NCBI GenBank assembly: GCA_023213395.1
Contig: CM041465.1
Coordinates: forward strand, 218,061,741-218,125,740
Length of the DNA: 64,000 nucleotides
Direction of reading: 5' to 3'
DNA from: Cycas panzhihuaensis
Taxonomy: Eukaryota > Cycadophyta
A program made the position numbers and the translations under genes. A model generated the notes under the pieces. It did no database searches, was not told the DNA's origin, and saw only the letters and a program-made list of their open reading frames with translations. This document shows positions 45,901-58,550 of this stretch, one piece after another (position 1 is the first letter of the stretch; the number at the start of each line of letters is the position of its first letter).

Positions 45901-47046
45901 TTGCAGTTGTTATGAAACATCATGAAGTGGAAGAGTAGAAGGAGGAACAAACCATGCTGTGAGATTAACCACAAAATTAGTTTAGGGTATGAGGTTTTGT
46001 GGGAAACTTGAATTATAGATGTAGAAAGGGTTGGTTTGAGGGCTAGGCCTAGGAATATGTGAAGAATATATGGGCCTAGAAGTCCTCAATAACTGTGATT
46101 ACCCTACTGAAGCATGTGAATGTGATAATTGAGAATGAAAAACATGTTGTGATGAGGAAATCACGTTAGATGCTCTAGGTGATGGTGAAAGAGGCCTAAC
46201 ACCCTGAGATCCAATAGCATGTGACACATGAAAGGGTACCTGAGTGGTAGAAGAAATAGGATGTGATGAGGTAATCCTAGTGGAATAAGACTGAATGGGT
46301 CAAAAACTAAGTGAAGCCATAATCATTTGACTAGAAGTGGGTATGTGGATAGAGCTAAGAATGTCATAAGCCAATGTGATAGTATCACCTGCACGAGTAA
46401 GAGGTATGGAATAGAAAGATTAAGCCTGAACCTACTGACTAGGAGAGGGTTGACAAGGTTATGAATGAGTTGATTTATGATCATCAACTTCTTCCATAAG
46501 CGAAGAATGAGGTTGTGAAGTAGGTCTTGGTGAAGGAGGATGAGAGAGATGAGGGGACCGCATAGTTTCAGGTGGAGGGTCTACCTCAATAGACTTATAA
46601 TATTCACCTAAGGGATTAGTCTAGACATGTTATCGTAAAGATGACATAGTATAAGTCTCTAAGTGAAATGGATCATGATAACTAGGCAATACGTAGTGGG
46701 GTAGGGATCCTATTAAGAATCAGCTTAGGAAAATATGGATGTAATCGAGTAGCAGGTGGTTCTTCCAGTGGGAAAGAAGGATCTACAAAAGAAGGATCAC
46801 CAGGATACTACAAAGAATCTAGATATCCCTACTCCACTGGTATATTATATAGTTGTGTTGAATCTTCAGGAGGATAAACATATGTGCTATGTGCTTAAAA
46901 CTCTGAGGATTCAACGTATTATAATGAAACGTCCTAACCAAGGTGTAATAAGCACATTTGAGAATCAGGAAGAAGGCATTGAAGTCTCAATGAGTACATG
47001 GGTGTAGGTATTATAGTTTCCATAGCTTTAGTTGAAGATAAATGGT
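45901..47046 (-). other. Element 5 gag N-terminus and leader
   Basis: Between gag core and primer site. GATGATGA/GTGATGAGG-like purine-rich stretches suggest a Ser/Thr/His-rich N-terminus on the minus strand, but stops prevent a call. The plus-strand frame at 46756-47007 has no motif. Confidence 0.5.
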
Positions 47047-47070
47047 GGGTCCCCAGTATGGTCATTAGAA
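47047..47070 (-). other. Element 5 primer binding site, degenerate
   Basis: The minus strand reads TAATGACCATACTGGGGACC just inside the 5' LTR. This resembles the TGGCGACTC..CTGGGGA arrangement used with arginine tRNA in Ogre/Tat elements, with several changes. Lineage of the coding region supports it. Confidence 0.55.
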
Positions 47071-47073
47071 AGA

Positions 47074-49590
47074 TGGTGGTTCAAGGTCTGTCCCTATAAA
47101 GATGATGGTGTTCTAAGGAATTAGATCCTCAACAAGGTTGCTAGAAAGATGTTTTGGGGCTTGGGGAAGATCTAATATGAAGCTCTAAAGAGACCTATAG
47201 GACCACCTTTGCCCAACTCCTAAGAAGAAGTCTTCGCCCAATAGTGTTGTCTACCTTAGTGAGAGTGGGTACGACGAAAGGTGTGGATGTGAAATAAGGT
47301 GATAGAATCCACCAACCTACACAACTTGACAAAGGAGTTCTAAGTTTAGAGCTGCACTAAGAATATCTTCAATATCTTTCTTAGGGACTCCTCTCTTATA
47401 ATTAGTTTAACTTTTTGAGTTTTACTAAGATGTAGGAGAGGGTAAGCTAATAGAAATAATAGTTTATCTTGTTTAGGTTTCTAGGTTTTGATATTGTTGC
47501 AAGAGTATAAAGCTAAGAGAGAAAAATAATATAATCAAAGAAACCACAAGACCAAACTCACGTCAATCTTTTTGTTTTGTTTTTTTATTTTTTATAATGA
47601 AATCTCAAATAAACATATTAGAAACCATGCATGTAAGTCCCTTTTCTTTTTTTTTAGTTTAAGCAAACACACTAGAAACTATGCATGCAAGTCCTTTTTT
47701 GTTGCATGCAAGATAAATGATACACATACAATATGAATGCAAGTCCTTTTTATTTCATGTAAGATAAAGGATGCATATGCAATATGCATGTAAGTCCTTT
47801 TTTGTTGCATGTAAGAGAAAGGATGCACATGCAACAATGAAGTGGCTTTCCTACATGCAATATATATGATTCATTTTAAAAGAGATGATATCATGGAAAT
47901 AAAATCTAAAAATATTCACACAATCTTTATACAAATTCCATTCCAAAAGAAATTAATCTATGTGCAAGACTAGCTAATAAGCTCTAACCTTGATGCATGC
48001 AATTAATTCTTTTAAAAATGATGAAATAATGCATAGAAAGAGAGAATCTTAAAAGAAATTACTTCTATCCTATAATGATTTTTAGGCCTATGAGGTGATA
48101 GACAAGTCATAAATCTGAACAATAATCATGCATGCAAGATCATTCAAAGGTTCTATCATAGATGGAGTAGTAAGATCTCCAAAAGGAATCCTTGAACCCA
48201 ATATAAAAGCTAAAAATTAGAGATATTCTAACCAAATAACACTATCAACTTTTTATTCTCAAGATGCAAGAGCTAACTTGAAAATAAAAGTGTAGACAAT
48301 GATAAATGCAAGACCAATATTCCTTTCCTATTATAAAGAGAACCTTAGAATGACAGTTTTCTTTTCACTTGACTAACTTTTCCTACACACTTTCCTTTAA
48401 AACAAGAGCAAATAAGGAAGCAAAAACAATCCAAAGATGCCAAATAATGCCAAACAAGAGCGACAATCCAACTAAAATATAGGCTGATATGAGAGAGTGG
48501 GAAGGAGTAGCTAAATATATAGTGGAGAGATGACCATGCCCCACCCTAGTTTATCCTTAAGGAACCCCAAAAAGGACAGACCTTTCAGCATATATTTCAA
48601 TTTCAAAGTCCAAACAAAAGTCCAACAACCATCAGTCAATGAAAAGAAATAATTTTAATTGAAAATTACCTTCAAGACTTCATGAAATAAGCTTGAAAGC
48701 TAATAAGAAAGATCTTACTAAATCCAAAGAAGTTTGAAGCAAAAATTGATGAAGATCCAAAGAGATGAAAGCTTAAACCATTAATAATTGAGTAGTAGTA
48801 GCATAGTAGCAAAACTTCTTTGAGATTTCACCCAATAACTTTAGAAAATTAAGTCTCCAAAAAGCATAGCAGCAGTCCTCAAGAATTCTCCAAGAATTTC
48901 ACAAAATCTCTCAATTGAAGAGCAAGAATCACTTCTTCCTCCCTAATTCTCAATTCTCTTCACTTCTCTATCTCTCTCCCTCTATCTATATCCCTATTCT
49001 TCTATCAAAAACTATGATCAACAATCCATTTATAACACTTTTTGGCATTGAGAGATTCAAATCCTACCAAATCTGGGTGGTGGCATGCAAAATTCTAACA
49101 CGACAATTGAGTTTTGCATGCATATAATAAAAAAAGTGGTGATTAGATAAGATGTAAAATAAGTCATTAAAAAGATCAAAAAATAATTTTTATTGATAAA
49201 TTAAGGCATAAATAACTTTATTAAAAAGGAGAGGGGCCCAAACCATGATGAAAATGATAAATACAAGCCAAAAAAGGATAAAAAATTGAGTGAAATCAAG
49301 GATAAAAAATTCAAAAATAACAAACTTTGAAAGAAGTATGGGGATAAGTTAGTCATAAAGAAAACTTTGTTGCCATAGTTTATGTCATCGATGGAATGAT
49401 AGTAATACCTATTACATCATCATTCATTACATTTCATCAATCAATAATCACAGATCATTTCTACAAAATAAAGCTAAATCCATCAAGTAGAATCAACATA
49501 CATCAATCACAACTAGTAAAACTATATAACATGCATCAATTTACCAACATAATCCAAATACAACTAAGGAGGCCAAGTTTTGGTGAAACA
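47074..49590 (-). repeat. Element 5 5' LTR (2.5 kb)
   Basis: Plus strand TGGTGGTTCAAGG to TTTTGGTGAAACA, partner of 36883-39475, with three 52-bp repeat units at about 47685-47840 instead of four. By eye about 88-90 percent alike. Confidence 0.93.
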
Positions 49591-49716
49591 AAGAGTCATT
49601 ACATCATCCAATAATGGGATAGCATAAATATGTATCCATCTCACATATTTCAAAGTAAGTAAATAGTGGGAAGTGTATGTGTACAATAAACCCATATTAA
49701 ATATTATGTTTTAACA
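49591..49716 (-). repeat. Element 4 3' LTR, second part
   Basis: AAGAGTCATTACATCATCCAATAATGG to GTTTTAACA; continues 36882 and matches 60567-60680 (GGGATAGCAT, CATCTCACATAT, AATAAACCCA). Confidence 0.92.
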
Positions 49717-52586
49717 CCCACCTATAATGCTTAATGTCCTTAAATCTTGATTTGAAGTCTTTAAGAAACCTATATGATGGAACTTGTAACCTATAATTAT
49801 AACCTATATCTTATATGCAACATCACCTATAACCTATAAATAATCTGTAATCATATACTTGTCTCCATCAAGTATAAACCTATATAAAACTGGCATATAT
49901 AAGGTGTTCTATGCACATCTTTATATCTTTATCTGTACAACTATTTTTAATCAACATTAAGTTGGATGATCAACATTCAGTTAACCATCAAATTAATAAT
50001 CAAGCAAGGTTATATCTGAGTCCATATAAAATAATGACCATCTACTGAAATACATGGGTGACCAACTACTATAATCACCAGCACTCTAGGAAACTACTTC
50101 AAATATATGGTTTATTATCCTTCCAAATTACTTGTAATAATAACATAATTAAGTGTGTTGTATAAGGTTATCATTGGTTGGGTTAAGTCGATAGCTAGAT
50201 CTTATCTTAAACAAGTAACTCTAGGAATAGACTAAACTACTTGGGCAAGGCAAGTTAACTGTACCAAGGCAAATTATACTCAATATCTAGTTGGATAACA
50301 TTAACAACTAGTGTGGATCATGAAAAACTACTTCATTAACTAGGTGACCTATATGTTTAGTTAGGGGTTTTACCATCCATTAAACCAAATGTGATGTTGT
50401 AAGGAGGAAATGAAAAACTAACATATCAAGGATACCTCATGTTATAAATTCATAAAGTGTTTCACTTAATAAAAATTTTCCAAATAAAATAGGCCTTAAA
50501 ATACTTGATTTTAAACTAATCTTTAATTATCATCTACCATTCCTCAAAAATAACTTAATCAGCATATTTCAAGCCATGTAAAACATTAGAATCGGCTAAA
50601 ATTATCTTGGAAATAGACATGAAATTTATCCTAAATAAGGTTTGGATCTTTTTCATCAACTTTACCTTAATTTTTCTCTATCATCTACTCTCCAAAGTAG
50701 GTCATATGACCACTCATGTCGACCACCTCAAAGTCTACTTTCCAATGCAATAGACAACACCTAATTCTAATACATAAGTGGTGAGTTATAAAAGAAAATA
50801 TGTCAGTGACCCATAAAAAAATGTGTGATCCTATTTTGAAAAATAGAAATGGATCTAAAATCTTATCAAATTCTAAATATAAATTTAAAAAATAGAAAGT
50901 ATCCTATCCAGTTTATAAGAATTTAGAATCTAACCCCTTGAGGATCAACCCCTGGTCATATGGATTCACCATGTGACCACCTATTGAGATTTTGGGGGCT
51001 CTATGGAACTAGAAAAATATCAAATCTAATTAAATTAAGCACCCCATATGCATATTTTTTTTAGGTTTTAGAAAATTCATTTTTAAAAAATTAAAACTCA
51101 GTGAAATCAAAATATGCGTAATTGTTTTGTGTCAATCTGGGCAATGGTATGATGATTTCTTTGTGTAATAAGGGTGATCTTTGTGGTATGTATATGGCTC
51201 AACCAAGCAAATGATTCAAGGCAATGGCATGGTCATCATTGGCTATGTTGAAAATAGCAGCAAGTGGGGAGAAAAGGCTAGGTTGTGACGTTTTCATCAA
51301 TCTGGTTAGCTCTATGTATAGGGTATTTTTTATAGGCTTATTAATATATCTCCTATGTGGTTGATGCTTACTTAGCATAGAGATTTCCTTAGCATGGAGA
51401 ATTGAGATAAGATATGCATGTGTGTTAATCCCTTTTCATGGTGCAAGGACAGACAGGCAATGCACACATGATTATGGTAGTTGACCATTTAGGTGACTAC
51501 AAAATCTCTATTGTCCCTTCTATGTCTCTTTCACTCTCACTGGCATCATAATGGGTAGTTGGTAGGATTTTTGTGTACAAGCAACTGCAATAGTTCTCAC
51601 TATGTACATGGTATTCCTTTGACAATCTTTGTATTTGACCTATAATTGGTACGCTCTATGGGCTATATTTCCATTTTGAATTAGGCAAATGATGAGTGAC
51701 TATATAACCATCGTGTGGTAGCAGGGCATAGCTATGTACACATCTCTATTTCATCTCCATATGTATGCTCTACTTAGGGTAAAGGATGGCCATAATAGAT
51801 TCCTAGGCAATGAGTGATTTGCATTCTTTGTATGGTTAGTTATGAAGTTGAGAGCTCCTACATAGGGCAACTATTGATCAAACTGTGGGTGTTAGTCATG
51901 ATTATCCTCCATTCTTAACTTAGGGTTTGAATAAAATCGTAAAAATTTTAGTGTATATCATATATCACATGCATGAGGTGCCCTAAATTTCTCAATATAT
52001 CATATGTTACTATAATTCTTTCATCTTAAGTTACCATAATCTCATGCCATCCTAATAAATTCTTTCATGCACTATATACAAAAAAGATTTCTTTCATGTA
52101 TATATAATTTACAACATAAGTAATTCATGCTATAATGAAATCTACCATATACCTTTCATAGTATCATTAAGATGCCTGTAAACATGCTATTATATAGGCA
52201 TGTTACTTATTTAGTGTATATTAATGGGGTGTCCTCATTCTGGTAGCAAATCTCATTGTGAGACACTTGCAAAAGCCTTCATTATGAATGAAATGTAATA
52301 TCGTGTGGAAAATTGTGAATACCTACATATTATATAGAAAAAGGGCCCAACATGCATAAAATAAATGTCAATATAAATTATATATAAATATGCCATTAGT
52401 ATCTATTGTATCTATCCTATATGTAACTTGACTAGCTTCATGTGCCTTATAATTTATCACGCATGTCACTAGCATATGCATATTTTGGCTCATAAAAAAT
52501 ACCTTATGTCTGCCTCTTACTATAGGCTCGATAGGTTTGATTGATAAGATCTTCACCTCACCATAGCAGCTTGGATTCAACTCTAC
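49717..52586 (-). other. Element 4 interior, non-coding
   Basis: 2.9 kb without any retroelement domain on either strand. Shared blocks with element 3 interior are given under element 3. A polypurine-like tract AGGTGGG on the minus strand abuts the 3' LTR (CCCACCT at 49717). Frames up to 70 codons have no motif. Confidence 0.75.
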
Positions 52587-52596
52587 TCTGATACCA
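52587..52596 (-). other. Element 4 primer binding site
   Basis: TCTGATACCA on the plus strand, preceded by CTCTAC; the minus strand TGGTATCAGA matches initiator methionine tRNA. Directly adjacent to the LTR. Confidence 0.88.
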
Positions 52597-52933
52597 TGTT
52601 AAAATAATATGGAACATAATTGATCTAATATCATGTTAAAATAATTGATGCAACAATAATGAACTTATGAGTATATACACATAGTGAATTAATCAAGATA
52701 ACTATCAAACATTAAATATGTAAAGTAAACACCACAAGATGGACACCAAGATTTATATGTGAAAAACCCATTCTGAGAAAAACCATGGGAGATGGTGGAG
52801 TTAGGACTTTATTTATGATCATAAGGTTTACATCTTTTCTCCCTTCTCTTTTATTAAATTCTCAAGTGGTAAGTGTACATATTTATAGTGAAATCATCTC
52901 ATGAGTAGCCTATCAAATGTAAAGAGCCATTAC
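52597..52933 (-). repeat. Element 4 5' LTR, first part
   Basis: From TGTTAAAATAATATGG (TG intact) to AGAGCCATTAC, where element 6 enters. Partner of 36554-36882. Confidence 0.92.
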
Positions 52934-53231
52934 TAAAAAGAGTAGATCTATCCTCCATCTCCATGTACTAAATACAAAGACAAACATGGGAGCAAAAGAG
53001 ACTTGAGAGAAAGAAAGTAACTCTCATAAAATAGGGAGGTAAGAATGAGCCTCCTCCATTGAGATTTTATTTTTATATTGAGAGAGGGAGCATTAGAGTT
53101 AGGTAAAATGAAATTATAAATAATGTACATGAAAGTGTATTTTACTTAAGTGATCTAATTTAAAATTCACTTAAGACCCTTTTTAGAAATAATCAACTAA
53201 TGTAATGACCTTGTGATATTAATCATTTTCA
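52934..53231 (-). repeat. Element 6 3' LTR
   Basis: TAAAAAGAGTAGATC to CATTTTCA on the plus strand; matches 60286-60561 with one 20-bp length difference near 52975. Terminal TG decayed to TA. Confidence 0.93.
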
Positions 53232-53243
53232 ATCTCCCCCTTA
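53232..53243 (-). other. Element 6 polypurine tract
   Basis: The minus strand reads TTAAGGGGGAGAT before the 3' LTR. Confidence 0.88.
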
Positions 53244-53879
53244 ATGGTAGAAGGTCATTTCATCATATTTTATTCTATCCTATGAGGTCTTCATTTGAGC
53301 CTCTTATAAAGCAAACTACTATGACACTTTTGTGGGAAACCCTTATGGGAAAGAGAACCCACAAATTTTCTAATCTACTAACTTGGGTTAAGCAGCCCTT
53401 TAAATGAAGTAAGTTAGCTAATTAGTACAATGAATTTTGTAGCTAAAATCTACTGAGTTTCCATATACCATTTGGTCATCCCCTATGTCCTTTCAGGTTT
53501 TCACAGGTTCTAATTTTCTAAAATGATACAACCCTTATCCTTTCACGCCCACAAGGGGTTTTCACGAATGGGATAGAGCAGAGCCTTACTCTTGTCCTTC
53601 TGTGCCCATAAGGGATTTTCATGAATGAGATAGAGTATGATGGCCCTATTGTCATCTCTTTCAATTAGTTAGAGATGGAGGCCCTAAGGATGAGTTACTT
53701 TTAGAACTATTTAAACTTCACCCTCTTCAGTGGTTTAGCAAAGATATCAGCCACTTGATCTGATGTGGGGTATTACTCTAGTTAAATTATGTCATCATGA
53801 ACTAGTTCTTTAATCCTGTGGACTTTTGTATTTATATGTATACAAGATTTTTAGCCATCTAGATTGTAGCTTGATTATC
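53244..53879 (-). other. Element 6 3' untranslated region
   Basis: No domain. A 57-bp direct repeat in two units (53530-53586 and 53587-53643) shares GCCCA(C/T)AAGGG and TTTTCA(C/T)GAATG(G/A)GATAGAG. Confidence 0.7.
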
Positions 53880-54230
53880 TAAATGTAAGCTAGTAGAACT
53901 TGTTTGGGTGGGCATTTAATGTATTCAATAATTTTCTAAGCCATATCACCTCCTTGCTTGTCTCATAAGTAGTAATATACTCAGCTTCAGCGGTTGAGTC
54001 TACAACTATCTTATGCCATCTAGATCTCCATGATATTGGTATTGTTCCAAGAAATGTTACATACCCAGATGTAGATCTTCCCGTGTCCTTATCTTTGATA
54101 AAGTCTGAGTCTGTGTATGCATAAAATTTAAATTCTATATTAGGTTCATATAATAGACCATATTTGTTGGTCATCTTTAGGTACCTCAACACTTGTATTA
54201 TAACTTGCCAATGATTCTACTTAGGATTTA
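53880..54230 (-). pseudogene. Element 6 RNase H
   Basis: The frame 54192-53890 begins MLRYLKMTNKYGLLY and has YTDSDFIKDKDTGRSTSGYV, DSTAEAEYI and SKEVIWLRKLL. These are the copia RNase H blocks with catalytic Asp (YTDSD) and Glu (EAEY) intact. This is the best-preserved domain of the element. Confidence 0.95.
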
Positions 54231-55160
54231 TTATGAATCTTGTAAGAATGTTGATAGAGTGTGCAATATCTAACCTTGTATTGGTAGTATAGATGAGACT
54301 ACCTGCAAGCTGCCTATAGAGTGTTGCATCTACCTCCCTAGTGTCACCATCAGCTAAGAGTTTAATATTAGGCTCCATAGGTGTATCCATTGGTTAAGCA
54401 CCTTCCAACTGAAACTTTGTTAGAAGATTGTTGATATATTTTTCTTGGAAGAGAAAGATTTTACCATTCTTTTGAGTTACTTTAATTCCCAAGTTATATT
54501 TTATCAACCTGAGGTCAGACAATTCAAAAGTTTTAGCAAGGTCCTTCTTCAGCTTACTAATTACCTATTCACTATTTCCTGTTATTAGCATATCATCCAC
54601 AAAGATTAAGAGGTAAGTGACTTTATCATTTTGGCACTTAATGAATAATGTTGCATCAATATCTTGATAGTCACAAACCTTATATCCAAGTTGCCTCATT
54701 CTTTTAGACAACTTGGTAAACTAAGCATGGGGGGCTTACTTTAGGCCGTACAAGGACTTTTTGAGCCTACAAATCTTATGATACTAACCAACAATCTCAT
54801 ATCCTTTTAGCTGAGCTATGTAAATTTCTTCTTTAAGGTCACCACTGAGAAATGAAGTCTTAACATTGAGTTGGTGGATTTTCCAACCATGTTGAGCAGC
54901 CAAGGCTATAAGAGTTCTGATTGTAGGCCACTTGGTTATATGAGCAAAGATTTTAGTGTAGTTGGTGCCTTCCCTTTTCATGAATCCTTTTACTACCAAC
55001 CTCACCTTGTGTTTTTCTAGGGTACCATCTGATCTGTACTTATTTTTTAACACTCATTTATTTTAAACGACTTTTCTTCCCTATGGTAGATCAACAAGCT
55101 CCCATGTACTGTTCTTGATAAGAGATTAGTACTATTCATTCATGACATTTCTCCAAACTA
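54231..55160 (-). pseudogene. Element 6 reverse transcriptase
   Basis: The open piece 55053-54784 carries FKNKYRSDGT-like start, VRLVVKGF, THITKWPTIRTLIALAA-like and HQLNVKTSFLSGDLKEEIYI, all copia RT; the catalytic Asp of DVKTAFL reads Asn (LNVKTSFL). About 54590-54620 gives LLIFVDDMLIT, so the YVDD-type pair is intact. Stops and shifts break it elsewhere. Confidence 0.92.
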
Positions 55161-55859
55161 CATGCTTTATAGTTTCTTGGTACATTAGAGGATCTTCATT
55201 AAGAGCAAGGTGTAATTCTGCTAGTTCAAGCTCAATGGAAAGTGATTCATACATCCTTGCTCTATGGGCACTTCTAGTGTTAGTTTTGCCTACCTCATCT
55301 GGTCGTATGTCCTTGTGTAGCTAGCAGGCTTCATGAAAACCTCATGTTGGGAATGAGGTTTTCATTTCTATAGCCTCTTAGTCTTCATTTTGATCCTAAA
55401 AAGGATCATGTGAAATGTTTAGCATGGAGGAAGTTAACGATGTTGGAGAAGATGGGTTAGCCACAAATGTTAGAGAAGATGATCCTTCTACTATAGCTTT
55501 GCCTTTGCCAATTTCACTATTCACAAATGATGTTACTAGATGTGTACACATTGGCTATGAGTCACATCTTGTATCCTCTGAGGCTCTATTATCATATTCT
55601 AAGATTTTGAGCAACTATTGACCATCTCCCTCCCTAAATTTTAGAATCTAGATATCAAATTCAGTAGCATCATTAAATTGGTATGAAGGCATCTTAGAGT
55701 CAAGTCTGAGTAATTGATCTTTAGTCTCTATAAAGATAACTTCTGTAGTGATGATGATTTTGCACTGTGAAGGTATGAAGACCTTGTACCCCTTTTTGTC
55801 CATAGGGTATCTGACAAAGATGCCTTTGATGGCTCTATCTTGGAGCTTGTTTTTATGTT
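55161..55859 (-). pseudogene. Element 6 integrase-RT linker
   Basis: This is where copia polyproteins have a variable linker. Ser/Asp/Glu-rich minus-strand fragments and the end of integrase (about 55800-55860) are visible. Plus-strand frames at 55142 and 55415 are shadows. Confidence 0.6.
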
Positions 55860-56596
55860 CCTCTAGAATGTGAGCATAATAAATAGAGCCAAAAATTTTG
55901 AAGTGGGATATAGAGGGGGTTTTTCCATACTATATTTCATGTAGAGAGGGGCTGAGCTTGATGGACTAGTAGTGTTGATGCAATACATAATAGTCCAAAT
56001 AGCCTCAAACCAAATATAGATAGGGACATTCTTATATACCAACATAGCATGAGCTATCTTCATGATGGTCCTTTTTATGTGCTCAACAACTCCATTTTAC
56101 TGGGGTGTACCTATAATAGTGCTCTGATGTTTGATTCCATTTTGATGTAGGTATGATTCAAACTCATTAGATGTGTACTCTCCATCATTATCAGTGCTAA
56201 GTATTTTGATCTTGAATCCAGATTCATTTTTAATGCAGGCCTTGAAAGCTCAAAACATAAAAAAAGCTTCATCTTTCTTTGCAAAAAAAACAACCTATAC
56301 TTTCTTGGTAAAATCATCAATAAAAGTAATATAGGACCACTTCTATTTAAGAGAAGGGATAGGCATAGGACCACATATATTTGAGTGTATAAGTTGTAAA
56401 GGTTGGATAGATTTCCCTTAACTATAAGGAAAGGGTTATCTTTGAGATTTGGCAATGATACATGCTTCACATTTAAAGGGCTTAGAGGAGAGCCTAGGCA
56501 AACCAGGAAGAGTGGTATGTAGTTCTCTTAAAGGACCAGTTTTGATATGGCCCATACAAGCATGTCATAGAGCCACTTGGGATAGATTTTGATGAG
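55860..56596 (-). pseudogene. Element 6 integrase core
   Basis: Around 56280-56345 the minus strand gives YITFIDDFTKKV (first catalytic Asp). About 56160-56220 gives LSTDNDGEYTSNEFE (second Asp). Then NGVVEHIKRTIMKIAHAML (Glu in VVE retained). The frame 56063-55863 continues HAMLVYKNVPIYIWFEAI and INTTSPSS. All three catalytic residues survive, but frameshifts separate them. Confidence 0.92.
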
Positions 56597-56930
56597 TTAG
56601 GGTTGTGGTAAAAGAATTAGGGTTATGGTAAAAGCAGAGCCATCATCAACATAGTTGGCTTCAGAGGATGGTAAGCTAGTTAGGCAAAAATATTTACCAT
56701 CAAGAAGTCTGGTCATAACCATAGCATTTGAAGGAGGGTAAATGACATAAAATGTTTGATTGTTTATAGTTACACTCAAAACAAATCCATTAGAGACAAG
56801 GGTAGATAGGGAGAGCTTATTTTGCTTTAGATCATGAATATATAAAACATCAACGAGTGTAAAATTTATCATCCATATGTATAACACCATGAACTTCAAA
56901 GTCAAAATCCTAAAAGAACAAGAAATGATA
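56597..56930 (-). pseudogene. Element 6 post-protease and pre-integrase part
   Basis: The frame 56905-56597 carries VDVLYIHDLKQNKLSLSTLVSNGF, matching the VLyVP.L..NLLS segment after copia protease, and SNAMVMTRLLDGKYF. It leads into the integrase zinc finger, of which LPRLAL-like and CEACII-like traces are visible around 56455-56520. Confidence 0.82.
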
Positions 56931-58175
56931 AGTCATGTGTTGTATTGCTCCAGTATCCATGATCCACAATGAAGTATTTGAGGTGGCACTATTTGCAACT
57001 CCAAGTGGTAAAGGCAAAAGTGAATAGGCATAGCCACAATGAGCCTCAATATACTTAGTGGATCTATCAACAACATTTGATAAAGTGGTCCCAATTCTTT
57101 GAAGGTATGTATGAGCAAATTGTATTCCACCAAAAGCATCTTTAAAAGAACTATTATTAACATTATGTGCACCATGGTGCTATTGATAACTTGGTAGTTT
57201 GTTGGTGATAGTTTTATAATTTTTGGTATAATATCCTTTTCTATTACACCTTTGGCACATAATTGTTTGATTTCCAGTCCCATAAGAAGTATTAGGCCGG
57301 TTGGATTGTCTCTAATTACTGGATCTAGGTCTAGGTTGATTATTTTAGCCTTGGCCTTGAGACTATTTTTATTGGAGTTGAGGAGCTTGTTGACCAAGAC
57401 GATGTTGTCCTTGTTGTCTACCTCTTCCTCTTCCATGGGAATTACCACCTCTATGAGAGTATTGACCTTGATTTTTGGTATAACAAAGATCTTCTTCCAC
57501 TTTAAAAGTAACATCAATTGGATCTGATATAGTGGCAAAGTTGGTATCAAAGGTCTTATTAAATTTAATGAACTTATCAGTAAGAGTCTTAAAGTTTAGG
57601 GTTTTCAAAGTGCCACTAGATTAAAGACTTCCCAATAGATATTTATAATCTAGGATATGGAGACATGACTAAATCAAGAAAGCCCATGTAATGCACTGAG
57701 TTTTAAAATCTTTATCAATATGTTGCTTGATTGGACGAAGGAGATTGATTGTCTTACTTATGTATCTTTTCTACATTTTCAATTTGTTCATCTTTAGCAC
57801 TAAGTGAATAAATTCTAAGTCTGATTTAGTGTTAAAGTTCTTCTTAAGAACTTTAAGAATTTTCTATGATGTATCATGTACAGATTTATCAATGAGATTA
57901 TGCAGGGAATAATCAGTGACAAGTAGTATCTCTACATGGATTTTATCATCATCAAGTTTTCATTGGCATTTAGCTGCAGCTTTATTGGGAGTAGTTAGAG
58001 TAACTCCTTTAAGAGTAGTTGAGGTAGTTGTAGCTACAACATATGGTGTAGGTTAAAAGTGATCTCTCTATAGACCTTTATACTTTATAGCATTTCTAAC
58101 ACCAGTGAACCACATGTACCAATTTTCTTTCCCTTTTAGAATGTAGTTTATATTTTTCTTGAACTATGAAGACAT
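56931..58175 (-). pseudogene. Element 6 gag and protease start
   Basis: The start is the ATG at 58175 (MSS then a stop and FKKNINYILKGKENWYMW), typical of copia Gag. 57608-57369 gives LTDKFIKFNKTFDTNF, a Gly/Arg/His-rich RGRGRQQGQ tail, and about 57225-57275 CQRCNRKGYYTKNY, a zinc knuckle whose His and last Cys are both Tyr. At about 56940-56985 lies WIMDTGAIQHMT, an intact protease active site (DTG). The frame is probably single apart from stops. The overlapping 205-codon frame (57550-56933) is a shadow. Confidence 0.9.
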
Positions 58176-58343
58176 GGTATCTTTTGAGAAAGGAAGAAAT
58201 GAACAAGGGACTATAAAAGTGATGGCAATAAATGAATAATTACTATTCACAAATAAGAGATGTAATGAAGTAGTGTAGCAGAAGGAAGAAGAAGTGAGAA
58301 TGGTTGCTTAAAGATGAAGGGAGCAACTTAGAGAAAATTCACC

Positions 58344-58550
58344 AACACTTGTGATAAATATTAACCTAACACAGTAGGAATATGAGAAGTATTATGATGA
58401 AAATTGGCCACTAACACTTGTGGAAAATATTAACCTGACACAGCAGGAATATGAGAAGCACTATGATGAAAATTGGCCACTAACACTTATGGCAAAGATT
58501 AACCTGATGTAGTAGGAATATGAGAAGCACTATGATTATGATTATACTAT
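58344..58550. repeat. 69-bp tandem repeat, three units
   Basis: AACACTT(G/A)TGG starts units at 58344, 58413 and 58482; each contains AATATGAGAAG and TATGATGAAAATTGG. Confidence 0.95.

Larger units (their letters stand above)
36883..49590 (-). mobile_element. Element 5: Tat/Ogre-like Ty3 element lacking pol
   Basis: A 12.7-kb element with LTRs of about 2.59 and 2.52 kb, flanked by AAAAG (36878-36882) and AAGAG (49591-49595); the undisturbed site in the other element 4 LTR reads AAGAG. On the minus strand it carries gag and protease of Tat type and a degenerate primer site resembling the TGGCGACTC..CTGGGGA type of that lineage. No reverse transcriptase, RNase H or integrase was found between the post-protease linker (42850) and the 3' LTR; that interval holds repeat arrays instead. 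Confidence 0.88.

Noticed and set aside
56933-57550. 205-codon minus-strand frame in element 6
   Set aside because: It is out of frame with the zinc knuckle (CQRCNRKG) and the protease site (WIMDTGA), which read in a neighbouring frame.
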